52,135 nt of DNA, from contig NZ_JACHZF010000022.1 in assembly GCF_014193375.1 (NCBI RefSeq), positions 14,361 to 66,495 of the forward strand. The letters are read 5' to 3'. The translations under genes were made by a program, and so were the position numbers. This document shows positions 9,407 through 18,425 of this stretch, piece after piece. The notes under the pieces were generated by a model. That model was not told the DNA's origin. It made no database searches and saw only the letters and a program-made list of their open reading frames with translations. Numbering within the stretch: position 1 is the first letter of the stretch; every line of letters begins with the position of its first letter. This DNA comes from Halomonas campaniensis (GTDB lineage: Bacteria; Pseudomonadota; Gammaproteobacteria; Pseudomonadales; Halomonadaceae).

Positions 9407-9460
9407 CAAACGTTCGTTTTAATACCGGAAACGCTAATACTTTGGTCGCACGTACGTTTG
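9407..9460. promoter_or_regulatory. Two possible PsrA/TetR-type operator sites upstream of fadL
   Basis: In the 308-base gap between fadL and the MerR-family gene, site 1 (9407-9420) reads CAAAC-GTTC-GTTTT and site 2 (9447-9460) reads CGCAC-GTAC-GTTTG. Both fit the pattern of an AAAC half, four bases, and a GTTT half, as in fatty-acid-responsive PsrA/FadR(TetR) operators. Their position before a FadL gene fits control by fatty acids. This is by eye and from pattern only. Confidence 0.4.
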
Positions 9461-9536
9461 AGTGATCGAACTTTCAGTGACTTACGCAATACCCCGCTAT
9501 CTGCCGACGCCGGCACGGAGGTGCGTCACGCATTCC

Positions 9537-9568
9537 TTGACCTTTGGGTAACACAAGGGTTTTACACT
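9537..9568 (+). promoter_or_regulatory. MerR-type operator/promoter of the metal operon
   Basis: TTGACC (-35, 9537-9542) and TTACAC/TACACT (-10, 9562-9568) are separated by 19-20 bases, the overlong spacing of MerR-family promoters. Between and overlapping them is a 7-7-7 dyad (9540-9560): ACCTTTG, seven bases, CAAGGGT, with 6 of 7 positions symmetric. It lies 36 bases before the regulator's ATG, so the operon is probably self-regulated and switched on by DNA distortion when metal binds. Confidence 0.85.
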
Positions 9569-9603
9569 GGGCACACTGCCACGACCCAGATGAGGCAAGT
9601 GCC

Positions 9604-10068
9604 ATGAAGGTCAGCGAGCTGGCGGGACTGGCCGGCGTCACCGCCGAGACCGTCCGCCACTACGTCCGCGAGGGGCTGCTGCACCCCGAGCGCCATCCCG
9701 ACAACGGCTACCAGCTGTTCGACCAGGGCCACCTGGAGCGGCTGCGCTTCATCCAGCGTGCCCGCACCCTGGGCTTCGGCGTGGCCGAGATCCGCGACAT
9801 CCTCGCCCACGCCGACCACGGCGACTCCCCCTGCCCCATGGTCCGCGACCTGCTGGCCAGCCGGCTGCCCGAGATCCACCAGCGGATCGCCGAGCTGCAG
9901 GCCCTGGCTGCGCGCATGGAGCAGGCCCTGGCGGCCTGGGCCGAGATGCCCGACGGCACCCCGGACGGCCACAGCCTGTGTCGCCTGATCGAGAGCTTCC
10001 CCGAACCGCTGAAGGGCGGCAACCGCCCGTCCTGGTGCCACGGCGGCACCGCCAAGGAGAGCCCATGA
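9604..10068 (+). CDS. MerR-family heavy-metal-responsive regulator
   Basis: A 154-residue MerR-family activator starting at ATG 9604 behind GAGGC. The winged helix-turn-helix covers residues 1-70 ([25 protein letters not shown]), then the long dimerisation helix (about 80-112) and a metal-binding loop. Cysteines are at 77, 126 and 145. In CueR the residue near position 77 is Ser, which goes with Cu(I)/Ag(I) sensing, whereas ZntR, CadR and MerR have Cys there for divalent metals. The C-terminal Cys are also spaced differently from the CueR C-x7-C loop. Its stop overlaps the copA start (ATGA), so the two are translated together. Metal specificity is therefore uncertain. Confidence 0.9.
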   Translation: MKVSELAGLAGVTAETVRHYVREGLLHPERHPDNGYQLFDQGHLERLRFIQRARTLGFGVAEIRDILAHADHGDSPCPMVRDLLASRLPEIHQRIAELQALAARMEQALAAWAEMPDGTPDGHSLCRLIESFPEPLKGGNRPSWCHGGTAKESP

Positions 10069-12827
10069 ACGTCCGCCCCTCCCTCGAACGCACCGTGCCC
10101 GGCATGAGCTGCCAGGGGTGTGTGAAGCGCATGCGCGAGGCCATCCAGGCCGAGGATCCCGATGCCGAGGTCGTCGGCACTCCGGACGATAAGCGCCTGG
10201 AAGTCACCACCGGACTGGACGACCGCGCCCTGGACCGGGCGCTGCAGGGGGCAGGGTATCCGCCTTCGGGCCGCCCCCTGAGGCGCGAGCGGACGATCCC
10301 CGGCATGAGCTGCCAGGGATGCGTGAAGCGCATGCGCGAGGCCATCCAGGCCGAGGATCCCGACGCCGAGGTCGTCGGCACCCCCACAGAGAAGCGCCTG
10401 GACGTCACCACCACACTGGAGAACGAGGCCCTGGATCGGACCCTGAAGGATGCCGGCTATCCGCCCGGCGATCCCGAGGAGACGACCAGCGAGGCAGAGA
10501 GCGCCGACCCGCCGGCGCCGACCGAAGCGACGACGGCCGCTCCTGCCGCCACCGAGGGCGACGACGAGCGCGCTACCACCCGGCGTCTCTCCATCAGCGG
10601 CATGACCTGCGCCAGCTGCGTGACCAGCGTACAGAAAGCGCTGGAACGCACCCCGGGCGTGGTCGGCGCGGAGGTCAACTTCGGCACCCGCACCGCCCAG
10701 GTGCGCGGCAGCGTGAGCGAGGCCGAGCTGATCCGCGCCGTGGAGGCGGCCGGCTACGAGGCCGAGCCGATCGTCGACCTGCGCCAGGCCGAAGAGGCCC
10801 GCGCCGAGAAGGACGCCCGGGAGTATCGTCGCCGCCTGAAGGGCAGCGCCTGGTCCCTCGCGCTGGCGGTGCCGTTGATGGCCAGCATGTTCGTCTACCA
10901 CCCCCACCCGGTGGGCACGGGCCGGCTGTTCTGGCTGGTGATCGGCCTGCTGACGCTGGCGGTGATGGCCGGCCCAGGCCGCCACTTCTTCGTCAATGCC
11001 TGGAAGAACCTCAAGCACCACCAGGCGAACATGGACACCCTCATCGCCATGGGCACGGGCACGGCCTGGGTCTACTCCATGGGCGTGGTGGCCTTCGCCC
11101 CCTGGCTGCCCGCCGTGGCCCACGGCATCTACTTCGAGGCCTCGGCGATGATCATCGGCCTGGTGCTGCTGGGCAACGCCCTGGAGCTGCGCGCCCGGGG
11201 CCGCACCAGCGATGCCCTCAAGCGCCTGCTCGACCTGCAGAGCCGCACCGCCCAGGTGATCCGCGACGGCGAGGAGCGCGAGCTCGACATCGACGAGGTG
11301 CGCGAGGGGGACCATATCCGCGTGCGCCCCGGCGAGCGCCTGCCGGTGGACGGCGTCGTCACCGAGGGCAGGAGCCATATCGACGAGTCGATGCTCACCG
11401 GCGAACCCGTGCCGGTGGACAAGGCCGCGGGCGACGAGGTCAGCGCCGGCACCGTCAACGGCAAGGGCTCGCTGGTCTACCGGGCCACCCGCGTCGGCGC
11501 CGACACCAAGCTCGGCCGCATCACCGAGCAGGTAGCCAGCGCCCAGAACTCCCGCCCGCCCATCGGCGAGCTGGCCGACAAGGTCTCCAGCATCTTCGTG
11601 CCCACGGTGATGATCATCGCCGTGGTCACCGCCCTGATCTGGTTCAACTTTGGCGCCGAGCCGCGGGTGATCCACATGCTGGTCACCGCCACCACGGTGC
11701 TGATCATCGCCTGCCCCTGCGCGCTGGGCCTGGCCACGCCGATCTCCACCATGATCGGGGTCGGCAAGGCCGCCGAGCACGGTGTGCTGGTAAGAAGCGG
11801 CGAGGCGCTGCAGATCGCCAGCCGGCTCACCACCCTGGTGGTGGACAAGACCGGCACCCTCACCGAGGGCAGGCCGAGCGTGACCGAAGCCGAGATCCTT
11901 GAAGGAGAAGAGCCGCAGGTGCTCGCGCTGGTGGCGGCCCTGGAGCGGGGCTCCGAGCACCCCCTGGCCGCAGCACTCATGGCATATGCCGAGGAGGCCG
12001 GCATCGAGGCCGCGGAGATACGCGACTTCGACAGCGTCACCGGCGGCGGCGTGAAGGCCGGGACGACCGACGGCAAGGCGCTGCTGCTGGGCAATGCCCG
12101 CCTGCTGGAGGAGGCCGGCGTCGACCTGGCCGGCGGCAAGGCGAAGGCCGGCGAACTGGAGGCGAAGGCGCGCACCGTGGTCTACCTGGCCGTGGACGGC
12201 CGCCTGGCCGCACTGTTCGGCATCAGCGACCCGCTGCGCCATGACACCGTGGAAGCGGTGAGGCGCCTGCAGGCCGACGGCCTCAAGGTGGTGATGCTGA
12301 CCGGGGACAACGAGCACACCGCCGCCGCCATCGCCCGGGAGGTGGGCATCGACGAGTTCCGCGCCGGGCTGCTGCCCGAGGACAAGCACGCCGAGATCGA
12401 GCGCCTGCAGCAGGCCGGCGAGGTCGTCGGCATGGTCGGCGACGGCATCAACGACGCCCCCGCCCTGGCTCGCGCCGACGTGGGCTTCGCCATCGGCCAG
12501 GGCACCGACGTGGCCATCGAGAGCGCGGGGATCACCCTGATGCGGGGCTCGCTGCACGGCGTGGCCTCGGCCATCGAGATCAGCCGGGCGACACTGACCA
12601 ACATCAAGCAGAACCTGGTGGGCGCCTTCGGCTACAACACCCTGTGCATTCCCATCGCCGCCGGGGTGCTCTATCCGGTCACCGGGATGCTGCTCTCGCC
12701 GATGATCGCCGGCGCGGCCATGTCGCTGTCGTCGATCACCGTGGTGAGCAACGCCAACCGGCTGCGCCTGTTCCGGCCCGCCGGCGAATCCGCAGGCAAT
12801 TCCCAAGCGCAGGAGGCCACCCCATGA
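10065..12827 (+). CDS. copA: CopA-type Cu(I)-exporting P-type ATPase with three HMA domains
   Basis: A 920-residue P1B-ATPase that pumps metal out across the inner membrane. Three metal-binding domains come first: two nearly identical short ones (GMSCQGC, about residues 14 and 81) and a standard one (GMTCASC, about residue 180). The membrane CPC motif ([12 protein letters not shown]), phosphorylation motif [11 protein letters not shown] motif (EHPLAAA), TGE loop ([11 protein letters not shown]) and [10 protein letters not shown] are all intact. The last helices have GYNTLCIP and MSLSS, the Cu(I) selectivity residues of the P1B-1 group. The start overlaps the regulator stop and the end overlaps a 23-codon gene. 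The first two domains look like a recent 201-bp tandem duplication. Confidence 0.95.
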   Translation: MNVRPSLERTVPGMSCQGCVKRMREAIQAEDPDAEVVGTPDDKRLEVTTGLDDRALDRALQGAGYPPSGRPLRRERTIPGMSCQGCVKRMREAIQAEDPDAEVVGTPTEKRLDVTTTLENEALDRTLKDAGYPPGDPEETTSEAESADPPAPTEATTAAPAATEGDDERATTRRLSISGMTCASCVTSVQKALERTPGVVGAEVNFGTRTAQVRGSVSEAELIRAVEAAGYEAEPIVDLRQAEEARAEKDAREYRRRLKGSAWSLALAVPLMASMFVYHPHPVGTGRLFWLVIGLLTLAVMAGPGRHFFVNAWKNLKHHQANMDTLIAMGTGTAWVYSMGVVAFAPWLPAVAHGIYFEASAMIIGLVLLGNALELRARGRTSDALKRLLDLQSRTAQVIRDGEERELDIDEVREGDHIRVRPGERLPVDGVVTEGRSHIDESMLTGEPVPVDKAAGDEVSAGTVNGKGSLVYRATRVGADTKLGRITEQVASAQNSRPPIGELADKVSSIFVPTVMIIAVVTALIWFNFGAEPRVIHMLVTATTVLIIACPCALGLATPISTMIGVGKAAEHGVLVRSGEALQIASRLTTLVVDKTGTLTEGRPSVTEAEILEGEEPQVLALVAALERGSEHPLAAALMAYAEEAGIEAAEIRDFDSVTGGGVKAGTTDGKALLLGNARLLEEAGVDLAGGKAKAGELEAKARTVVYLAVDGRLAALFGISDPLRHDTVEAVRRLQADGLKVVMLTGDNEHTAAAIAREVGIDEFRAGLLPEDKHAEIERLQQAGEVVGMVGDGINDAPALARADVGFAIGQGTDVAIESAGITLMRGSLHGVASAIEISRATLTNIKQNLVGAFGYNTLCIPIAAGVLYPVTGMLLSPMIAGAAMSLSSITVVSNANRLRLFRPAGESAGNSQAQEATP
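10101..10385 (+). repeat. In-frame tandem duplication within copA (201-bp period)
   Basis: The segment beginning GGCATGAGCTGCCAGGG recurs exactly 201 bases later (10101 and 10302) and stays almost identical for about 84 bases, with only three differences seen. It duplicates one HMA domain of 67 codons. Confidence 0.9.
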
Positions 12828-12895
12828 GCTGGCTCGTCAATCTGGCAGGCGTGGGCCTGATCGCCCTGATCGTCTGGTGGTTCTGGATCAGCTGA
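12824..12895 (+). CDS. 23-residue single-helix membrane peptide, overlapping copA
   Basis: An ATGA overlap with copA starts a 23-residue peptide, [20 protein letters not shown] and three more residues, that is one hydrophobic helix. The stop is at 12893-12895. The strong AGGAGG before the ATG (12811-12816) and the overlap suggest it is translated. From memory, cupredoxin (COG4633-type) proteins next to copA genes often begin with a similar helix ending IVWWFW, so this may be the membrane anchor left after the copper-binding domain was lost. It could instead be a functional micropeptide that helps the ATPase. The following gene converges and overlaps it by 8 bases. Confidence 0.6.
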   Translation: MSWLVNLAGVGLIALIVWWFWIS

Positions 12896-13505
12896 CGCCC
12901 ATGTAGCGGCCCGGCTTGTGGTTGAGCGCGATGATCAGGTTGAGGGCCACGGCGCCCAGTACCGAGAGGCCGACGCGCTCGATCGGCAGCGTCATCAGCG
13001 CCGCCAGCATGATCAAGCCATCGATGCCGAGCTGCACGTAGCCGGCCCGCCAGCCGTAGCGGTCCTGCAGGTAGAGCACCAGGATGTTCACCCCGCCGAG
13101 GCTGGAGCGGTGGCGGAACAGGATCAGCATGCCGATGCCGATCAGGCTGCCCCCCATCAGCGCCGCGTAGAGAGGGTTGAGGCCCTCGAGGGTCACCCAG
13201 CGCCCGGTCAGCTCCGAGAAGAGCGAGACCAGGGCGATGGTGGCGAAGGTGCGCAGGGTGAAGCTCCAGCCCATGCGGCGGATCGCCAGCCAGTAGAACG
13301 GCAGGTTGATCAGGAAGAACCAGGCACCGAACGCCCAGCCCGTGGCGTACTGCAGCAGGAAGGCCAGGCCGGCGGTGCTGCCGGTGAGCAGCGTCGCCTG
13401 GGTGTAGAAGGTGACGCCGAGCGCCACGAAGAGGGTCCCGACCAGCATCGCCATCACGTCCTCGTGAAGGCGGTGGGGGTCGGTGGGCAGTTCCTGAGGG
13501 TCCAT
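12888..13505 (-). CDS. YitT-family membrane protein
   Basis: A 205-residue integral membrane protein of the YitT/DUF161 family with about five or six helices. Recognisable segments are GVTFYTQATLLTGSTAGLAFLLQYATG and the glycine-rich GGSLIGIGMLILFRHRSSLGGVNIL. The function of the family is not established; it lacks the DUF2179 cytoplasmic domain found in longer Bacillus members. It starts 4 bases after the recJ stop and is probably co-transcribed with it, though no functional link is known. Confidence 0.82.
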   Translation of the reverse strand: MDPQELPTDPHRLHEDVMAMLVGTLFVALGVTFYTQATLLTGSTAGLAFLLQYATGWAFGAWFFLINLPFYWLAIRRMGWSFTLRTFATIALVSLFSELTGRWVTLEGLNPLYAALMGGSLIGIGMLILFRHRSSLGGVNILVLYLQDRYGWRAGYVQLGIDGLIMLAALMTLPIERVGLSVLGAVALNLIIALNHKPGRYMGVS

Positions 13506-13509
13506 CCGG

Positions 13510-15321
13510 CTATCCTTGGGTGAGGGCTTCCGCGTGCTCGACCATCAGCTGGAGGCTCTCGCGCCCCCGCCAGCGGTTGCGGTTGAGCTTGAAGGCGCAG
13601 CGCAGCCGGTCGCCGACGCCGAAGGTCGGCATCTCCCCGGGGGTCAGCGCCCGGAACCAGATCGCCTTGAGGCTGGCCGCGCCGGAGGAGAGCTCCAGCA
13701 TCAGGTGGGTGCCGTCGGCGCCCACCGGGCGCAGGCGCTCCACCAGGAACTCCCCCTGGAACAGCGGCGGGTCGAACTCGCGGCCGTAGGGGCCCAGCGC
13801 CTGCAGCTCGTCCAGGGTCGCCAGGCTCAGCTGGTGCGGGGCGAGCTCACCGTCGGTGAGGATCCTGGGGAAGAGCTCGGCCTCGCCCAGCTGCTCCCCT
13901 ACCGCCGTCAGGAAGGCCGCCTTGAAGGCGTCGAGCCGCTCGACGGGCACGCCGACGCCGGCGGCCCCCCGATGGCCACCGAAACGCGGCAGCGCCTCCG
14001 GCGCCAGCTCGAAGGTGCGCTGCAGGGCGTCGCGCAGGTGCAGCCCCTCGATGGAGCGGCCCGAGCCGGTCAGCATGCCCGGCGCCGCGGCCGGGGTCAG
14101 CACCAGCGCCGGCCGGCCATAGGCCTGCACCAGCCGCGAGGCCACGATGCCCTGGACGCCGGGATGGCCGCTCTCGAGATAGACCACCACGGCGGGCTCG
14201 TCGGCGGCCAGCGCCGGCAGCGCCAGCGCCCTCGCCTCCTCGGCCATGTCGGCCTCGATCGCCTTGCGCGACTGGTTGTCCTGATCCAGCACGTCCAGGT
14301 AGCGGCTCGCCACATGATCCTGCTCGGCGAGCATGAAGTGCAGCGCCGCATAGGGGTCGTCGAGGCGCGAGCGGGCGTTGATCCGCGGCCCCATCTGGAA
14401 GCCCAGGGTCTCGGCATCGAAGGGCACACTGTCGGCCCCCAGGCGCTCGGCCATGGCCCGCCAGCAGGCGGCCTCCATGCGGTTGATCAGCGCCAGGCCG
14501 TGGGTCACCACCGCGCGGTTGGCGGGGCTGCCGCCCAGGGAGACGCAGTCCGCCACGGTGCCCAGCGCCACGTAGGAGAGCCAGGGAGAGAGCTTGGGGG
14601 TGGCCTCGGGCAGCACGCCCCACTCGACCAGCACCGAACGGGTCAGCGACATGACCAGCCACGCCACCATGCAGCCGGCGATGGTGGGGTCGGGGTAGGC
14701 GCAGTCGTCGCGGGTGGGGTTGACCACCGCATGGGCCGAGGGCGGCGGCCCCTCCACCGGCAGGGCGTGGTGGTCGCTGACCACCACGTCGATCCCCTCC
14801 GCGGCCAGGCGGGCGATCCGGGGCTCATCACTGCTGCCGCAGTCGGCGGTGATCACCAGGCGGGGGCGCGGCGCGAGGGCCAGGGTGCGTTCCACCAGCG
14901 GCAGGCTGATACCGTAGCCGTCATGGATGCGGTGGCCGATCAGGCTGTGCAGCCTCGCCTCCGGCACGCCGAAGAGCTCCACCAGGGTGCGCCGGATCAC
15001 CACGTGGGAGGTGATGCCGTCCACGTCGTAGTCGGTGAGGATGCCGATGTGCTCGCCGTCGACCACCGCCTGGGCGATGCGCTCGGCGGCTCGCCGGGCA
15101 TCGACCAGCTTCTCGGGGTGGGCCAGGTGGCGCAGGCTGGGCGAGATCAGCGGCGAGAGCTCGCCCTCGAAGCCCTTCAGGCGGCCGGCGAGGATCCGCG
15201 CCTGGAGCTCGGAGAGCCCCTCGCGCTGGGCGCGGGCATAGAGGGCGGCGTCCCGGGGCCGCGGCAGGATGCGCGGCCTCAGGCGCTCACTCAGATCGAT
15301 GGGATCGCTTGCGGCGTTCAA
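13510..15321 (-). CDS. recJ: RecJ, single-stranded-DNA-specific 5'-3' exonuclease
   Basis: A 603-residue DHH-superfamily phosphoesterase. Motif I is ILTDYDVDGITS (about residues 94-105; metal-binding Asp97, Asp99, Asp101), motif III is the DHH-type VVVSDHHALP, and the DHHA1 domain has RFGGHRGAAG. RecJ degrades single strands 5' to 3' in RecF-pathway repair and mismatch repair. The length is close to E. coli RecJ (577). It lies near thrC and hom as in Pseudomonas. It ends 4 bases before the YitT-family gene. Confidence 0.92.
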   Translation of the reverse strand: MNAASDPIDLSERLRPRILPRPRDAALYARAQREGLSELQARILAGRLKGFEGELSPLISPSLRHLAHPEKLVDARRAAERIAQAVVDGEHIGILTDYDVDGITSHVVIRRTLVELFGVPEARLHSLIGHRIHDGYGISLPLVERTLALAPRPRLVITADCGSSDEPRIARLAAEGIDVVVSDHHALPVEGPPPSAHAVVNPTRDDCAYPDPTIAGCMVAWLVMSLTRSVLVEWGVLPEATPKLSPWLSYVALGTVADCVSLGGSPANRAVVTHGLALINRMEAACWRAMAERLGADSVPFDAETLGFQMGPRINARSRLDDPYAALHFMLAEQDHVASRYLDVLDQDNQSRKAIEADMAEEARALALPALAADEPAVVVYLESGHPGVQGIVASRLVQAYGRPALVLTPAAAPGMLTGSGRSIEGLHLRDALQRTFELAPEALPRFGGHRGAAGVGVPVERLDAFKAAFLTAVGEQLGEAELFPRILTDGELAPHQLSLATLDELQALGPYGREFDPPLFQGEFLVERLRPVGADGTHLMLELSSGAASLKAIWFRALTPGEMPTFGVGDRLRCAFKLNRNRWRGRESLQLMVEHAEALTQG

Positions 15322-15369
15322 GCCTGACTCCTGCAGGTAATGCTGGCAGTTGAGAACGCAGAGGTAGCA

Positions 15370-15590
15370 GCCCGCTCGGGGCTGATCCGGCGACAGGCCT
15401 GTTCGGGGGCGCTGTGAATACCTCCCTGTAAGCTACTTTTTCCCTGCGGCGCTCTCGCATCCTGCTCCGCTTGCAGGGCCGGTGCTGGCCATCCTTGGCC
15501 AGCCCGTTCAGAGCAGTGCTCCTCACCCCTGGAAAAAGACCCCCTCCAGACCTGCCCCGGCGCCCCTCGCTATTTCACTTCCAGCTCTAG
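15370..15590. repeat. Dispersed intergenic repeat (first copy) with hairpins
   Basis: The 285-base gap between recJ and thrC holds no credible gene but has internal structure: a 27-base block at 15375-15401 that recurs at 24063-24089 (24 of 27 identical), an 8-bp hairpin at 15484-15503 (GCTGGCCA, loop TCCT), and a distant inverted pair CTTTTTCC (15436-15443) and GGAAAAAG (15531-15538). Similar sequences occur, as I recall, in Halomonas intergenic regions. Confidence 0.65.
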
Positions 15591-15606
15591 CTTCCGGCTC
15601 TGGGCC

Positions 15607-16995
15607 TTAGCGGCGGTTCTCGACCACGAACTGCTGCACCGCGGAGAGCTCGGCGGGCAGCACGGTGTAGCGCTCCTCGCGCTCCAGCAGGTCGTCCATG
15701 TGGGGCGGCAGCGGCACGCCCGGGAAGCCCGCCTTGACCACCGCCTCGGCGAACTTGGCCGGGTGGGCGGTGGCCAGGGTGATCATCGGCACGGCCGCGT
15801 CGCCCCGCTCGCGCTCGGCAGCGCGATAGCCGGTGGCGGTGTGCGGGTCGAGGATCTCCTGGGTGCGGTGGTGCGCCTCGCGGATCACCTCGAGGATGGT
15901 GGCGTCGTCCACGCTGTGGCTGGCGAAGCGCTCGCGCAGCCGGGCCAGGGGCGCCTCCGCCAGGGCGGTCGGCTCGGCCTGGAAGCGGGCGAGCAGCTCG
16001 GCCACGGCGGCGCCGTCGCGGTCATAGGCCTCGAACAGCAGCCGCTCGAAGTTGGACGACACCACGATATCCATGGAGGGCGCCAGGGTCGCCTTGAGCT
16101 CCTGCTTGGAGAAGTCGTTGGCGGCCAGGGTGCGGTGCAGGATGTCGTTGGCGTTGGTGGCGATCACGAAGCGCTCCACCGGCAGGCCCATGCGGTAGGC
16201 CATGTAGCCGGCAAAGACGTTGCCGAAGTTAGCCGAGGGCACGCAGAAGCTCACCTTGCGGCGCGGTGCGCCAAGGGCCACGGCGGAGGCCACGTAGTAG
16301 ACGATCTGGGCCATGATGCGCGCCCAGTTGATGGAGTTCACCGCCACCAGCCGGGTGCCGTTCAGGAACGACTGGTCGGCGAAGCTCGCCTTGACCATGG
16401 CCTGGGCGTCGTCGAAGTTGCCCTCGATGGCGACGTTGAAGACGTTGTCGGCCAGCACCGAGGTCATCTGGCGACGCTGCACCTCCGAGACCCGCTGGTA
16501 GGGGTGGAGGATGAAGATGTCCAGGTTGTCGCAGTGGCGGCAGCCCTCGATGGCGGCGGAGCCGGTATCCCCGGAGGTGGCGCCCATGATCACCGCGCGC
16601 TCGCCGCGCTTCTTCAGGAAGTGGTCGAGCAGCCGGCCGAGCAGCTGCAGCGCCACGTCCTTGAAGGCCAGGGTCGGGCCGTGGAACAGCTCGAGCAGGA
16701 AGTGGTTGGCGTCGAGCTGGTTGAGCGGCACCACGGCGTCGTGGCTGAAGGTGGCATAGGCCTCCGTCACCAGCCGCCGGAAGGTGTCATCGTCGATCTC
16801 GCCGTTGACGAAGGGCTGCATCACCCGGAAGGCGATCTCAGCGTAGGAGAGCCCCGCCATCTCGGCCAGGTCGTCATGGGAGAGCTGCGGGACGGTCTCC
16901 GGCACGTAGAGGCCGCCGTCGCTGGCCATGCCGGTGAGCACGACCTCCTCGAAGGAGAGCGCGGGCGCCTGCCCGCGGGTGCTGATATAGCGCAT
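15607..16995 (-). CDS. thrC: ThrC, threonine synthase
   Basis: A 462-residue PLP enzyme (fold type II) that converts O-phosphohomoserine to threonine in the last step of threonine synthesis. The start MRYISTRGQAPALSFEEVVLTG is typical of the Pseudomonas/E. coli type. The PLP lysine is in HGPTLAFKDVALQLLG, and the phosphate-binding loop is GATSGDTGSAA; SANFGNVFAGY also matches the family. It begins 3 bases after the hom stop, so hom and thrC are co-transcribed. Confidence 0.97.
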   Translation of the reverse strand: MRYISTRGQAPALSFEEVVLTGMASDGGLYVPETVPQLSHDDLAEMAGLSYAEIAFRVMQPFVNGEIDDDTFRRLVTEAYATFSHDAVVPLNQLDANHFLLELFHGPTLAFKDVALQLLGRLLDHFLKKRGERAVIMGATSGDTGSAAIEGCRHCDNLDIFILHPYQRVSEVQRRQMTSVLADNVFNVAIEGNFDDAQAMVKASFADQSFLNGTRLVAVNSINWARIMAQIVYYVASAVALGAPRRKVSFCVPSANFGNVFAGYMAYRMGLPVERFVIATNANDILHRTLAANDFSKQELKATLAPSMDIVVSSNFERLLFEAYDRDGAAVAELLARFQAEPTALAEAPLARLRERFASHSVDDATILEVIREAHHRTQEILDPHTATGYRAAERERGDAAVPMITLATAHPAKFAEAVVKAGFPGVPLPPHMDDLLEREERYTVLPAELSAVQQFVVENRR

Positions 16996-16998
16996 CGG

Positions 16999-18315
16999 TT
17001 ATTCCTGTTCGTCCAGGGATTCGACGCGGATCCGCGTCACCGGACCGGCGATGTCGGCCATGGCCTCGATCTGGCGGATCGCCTCGTTCATGTGCTGCTC
17101 GCGGGTGCGGTGCGTCATCAGGATGATCGGCACCAGCTCGCCCTCGGTGGCCTCCTTCTGGATCAGCGCCTCGATGGAGATGCCCTGCTCGGCGAGGATG
17201 GTGGCCACCCGGGCCAGCACGCCGGGGCGGTCCACCGCCAGCAGCCGCAGGTAATAGGCGGAGATGATCTCCTCCATGGGCAGGATCGGCAGCTGGCTGA
17301 CGTCCTCGTCGATGCCGCTGAAGGCCAGGTAGGGCACCCGGTAGTGGTGGTCGGTGGCGATGTCGCGGGCCACATCGAGGATATCGGCCACCACCGAGGA
17401 GGCGGTGGGTTCGGCGCCGGCGCCGGCGCCGTAGTAGAGGGTCGGGCCGACGGCGTCGCCCATCACGGCGATGGCGTTCTTCACGCCGTGCACGTTGGCC
17501 AGCAGCCGCTCCTTGGGGATCAGCGTGGGATGCACGCGCAGCTCCAGGCCCTGGTCGGTACGCTTGGAGATGCCCAGGTGCTTGATCACGTAGCCCAGGT
17601 TATCGGCCTGCTCCACGTCCTCGGCGGTCACCCGGGAGATGCCCTCGGTGAAGGCCTTCTCGAACTGCAGCGGCACGCCGTAGGCGATGGAGGCGAGGAT
17701 GGTCAGCTTGTGGGCGGCGTCGATGCCCTCGACGTCGAAGGTGGGATCGGCCTCCGCATAGCCCAGCGCCTGGGCCTCGGCCAGCACATCCTCGAAGGCT
17801 CGCCCCTCGTCGCGCATGTGGGTCAGGATGTAGTTGCCGGTGCCGTTGATGATGCCGGCCACCCACTCGATGCGGTTGGCGCCCAGCCCCTCGCGCAGCG
17901 ACTTGATCACCGGGATGCCGCCGGCCACGGCGGCCTCGAAGGCCACGATCACGCCCGCCTCGTGGGCCGCGGCGAAGATCTCGTTGCCGTGCACCGCGAT
18001 CAGCGCCTTGTTGGCGGTGACCACGTGCTTGCCGTTCTGGATGGCGGTGAGCACCAGCTCCCGGGCCACGTCGTAGCCGCCGATCAGCTCCACCAGCACG
18101 TCCACGTCGGGGTTGTTGGCCACCTCGAAGACATCCTGGGTGGTCTTGATGCCGGTGAGGTCGCAGTCGGGGTTGGGGCTGCGATGGGCGACCTGCTCGA
18201 TGACGATCGGGCGGCCGGCACGACGGGCAATGTCATCGGCATTTCGCGTCAGCACGTTGAAGGTGCCGCCACCGACGGTTCCCAGCCCACAGATTCCTAC
18301 TCTCACCGGTTTCAA
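16999..18315 (-). CDS. hom: Hom, homoserine dehydrogenase
   Basis: A 438-residue monofunctional homoserine dehydrogenase, reducing aspartate semialdehyde to homoserine for threonine and methionine synthesis. The NAD(P)-binding loop is GICGLGTVGGGTF near the start, the catalytic core has VTANKALIAVHGNEIF and GGIPVIKSLREGLGANRIEWVAGIINGT, and an ACT regulatory domain fills the C-terminus (LLAVDRPGVLARVATIL), implying threonine feedback. It is followed at 3 bases by thrC and preceded by dsbC 110 bases away; a small hairpin (18383-18400) in that gap has no U-run. Confidence 0.97.
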   Translation of the reverse strand: MKPVRVGICGLGTVGGGTFNVLTRNADDIARRAGRPIVIEQVAHRSPNPDCDLTGIKTTQDVFEVANNPDVDVLVELIGGYDVARELVLTAIQNGKHVVTANKALIAVHGNEIFAAAHEAGVIVAFEAAVAGGIPVIKSLREGLGANRIEWVAGIINGTGNYILTHMRDEGRAFEDVLAEAQALGYAEADPTFDVEGIDAAHKLTILASIAYGVPLQFEKAFTEGISRVTAEDVEQADNLGYVIKHLGISKRTDQGLELRVHPTLIPKERLLANVHGVKNAIAVMGDAVGPTLYYGAGAGAEPTASSVVADILDVARDIATDHHYRVPYLAFSGIDEDVSQLPILPMEEIISAYYLRLLAVDRPGVLARVATILAEQGISIEALIQKEATEGELVPIILMTHRTREQHMNEAIRQIEAMADIAGPVTRIRVESLDEQE

Positions 18316-18425
18316 TGTCTTGCTCCTGCTCGCGTGTCTGGTTGTGTCTCAGCGTGTCGGCCCGCCCGCAGGCAGGCCGCTGCACCGGCTCGGGCCGGTG
18401 TCTGTCGTGTGTGGATCGCCGGGGC

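Noticed and set aside
9708..12806. Very long minus-strand frame opposite copA
   Set aside because: A GC-rich shadow of copA and its regulator; His/Gly/Asp-rich low-complexity translation.
15287..15526. 79-codon open frame on the minus strand between recJ and thrC
   Set aside because: It lies inside the dispersed repeat, has Arg-rich random-looking sequence and no ribosome-binding site.
18383..18400. Hairpin between dsbC and hom
   Set aside because: 7-bp stem only and no U-run; hom must be read through it or from its own promoter.
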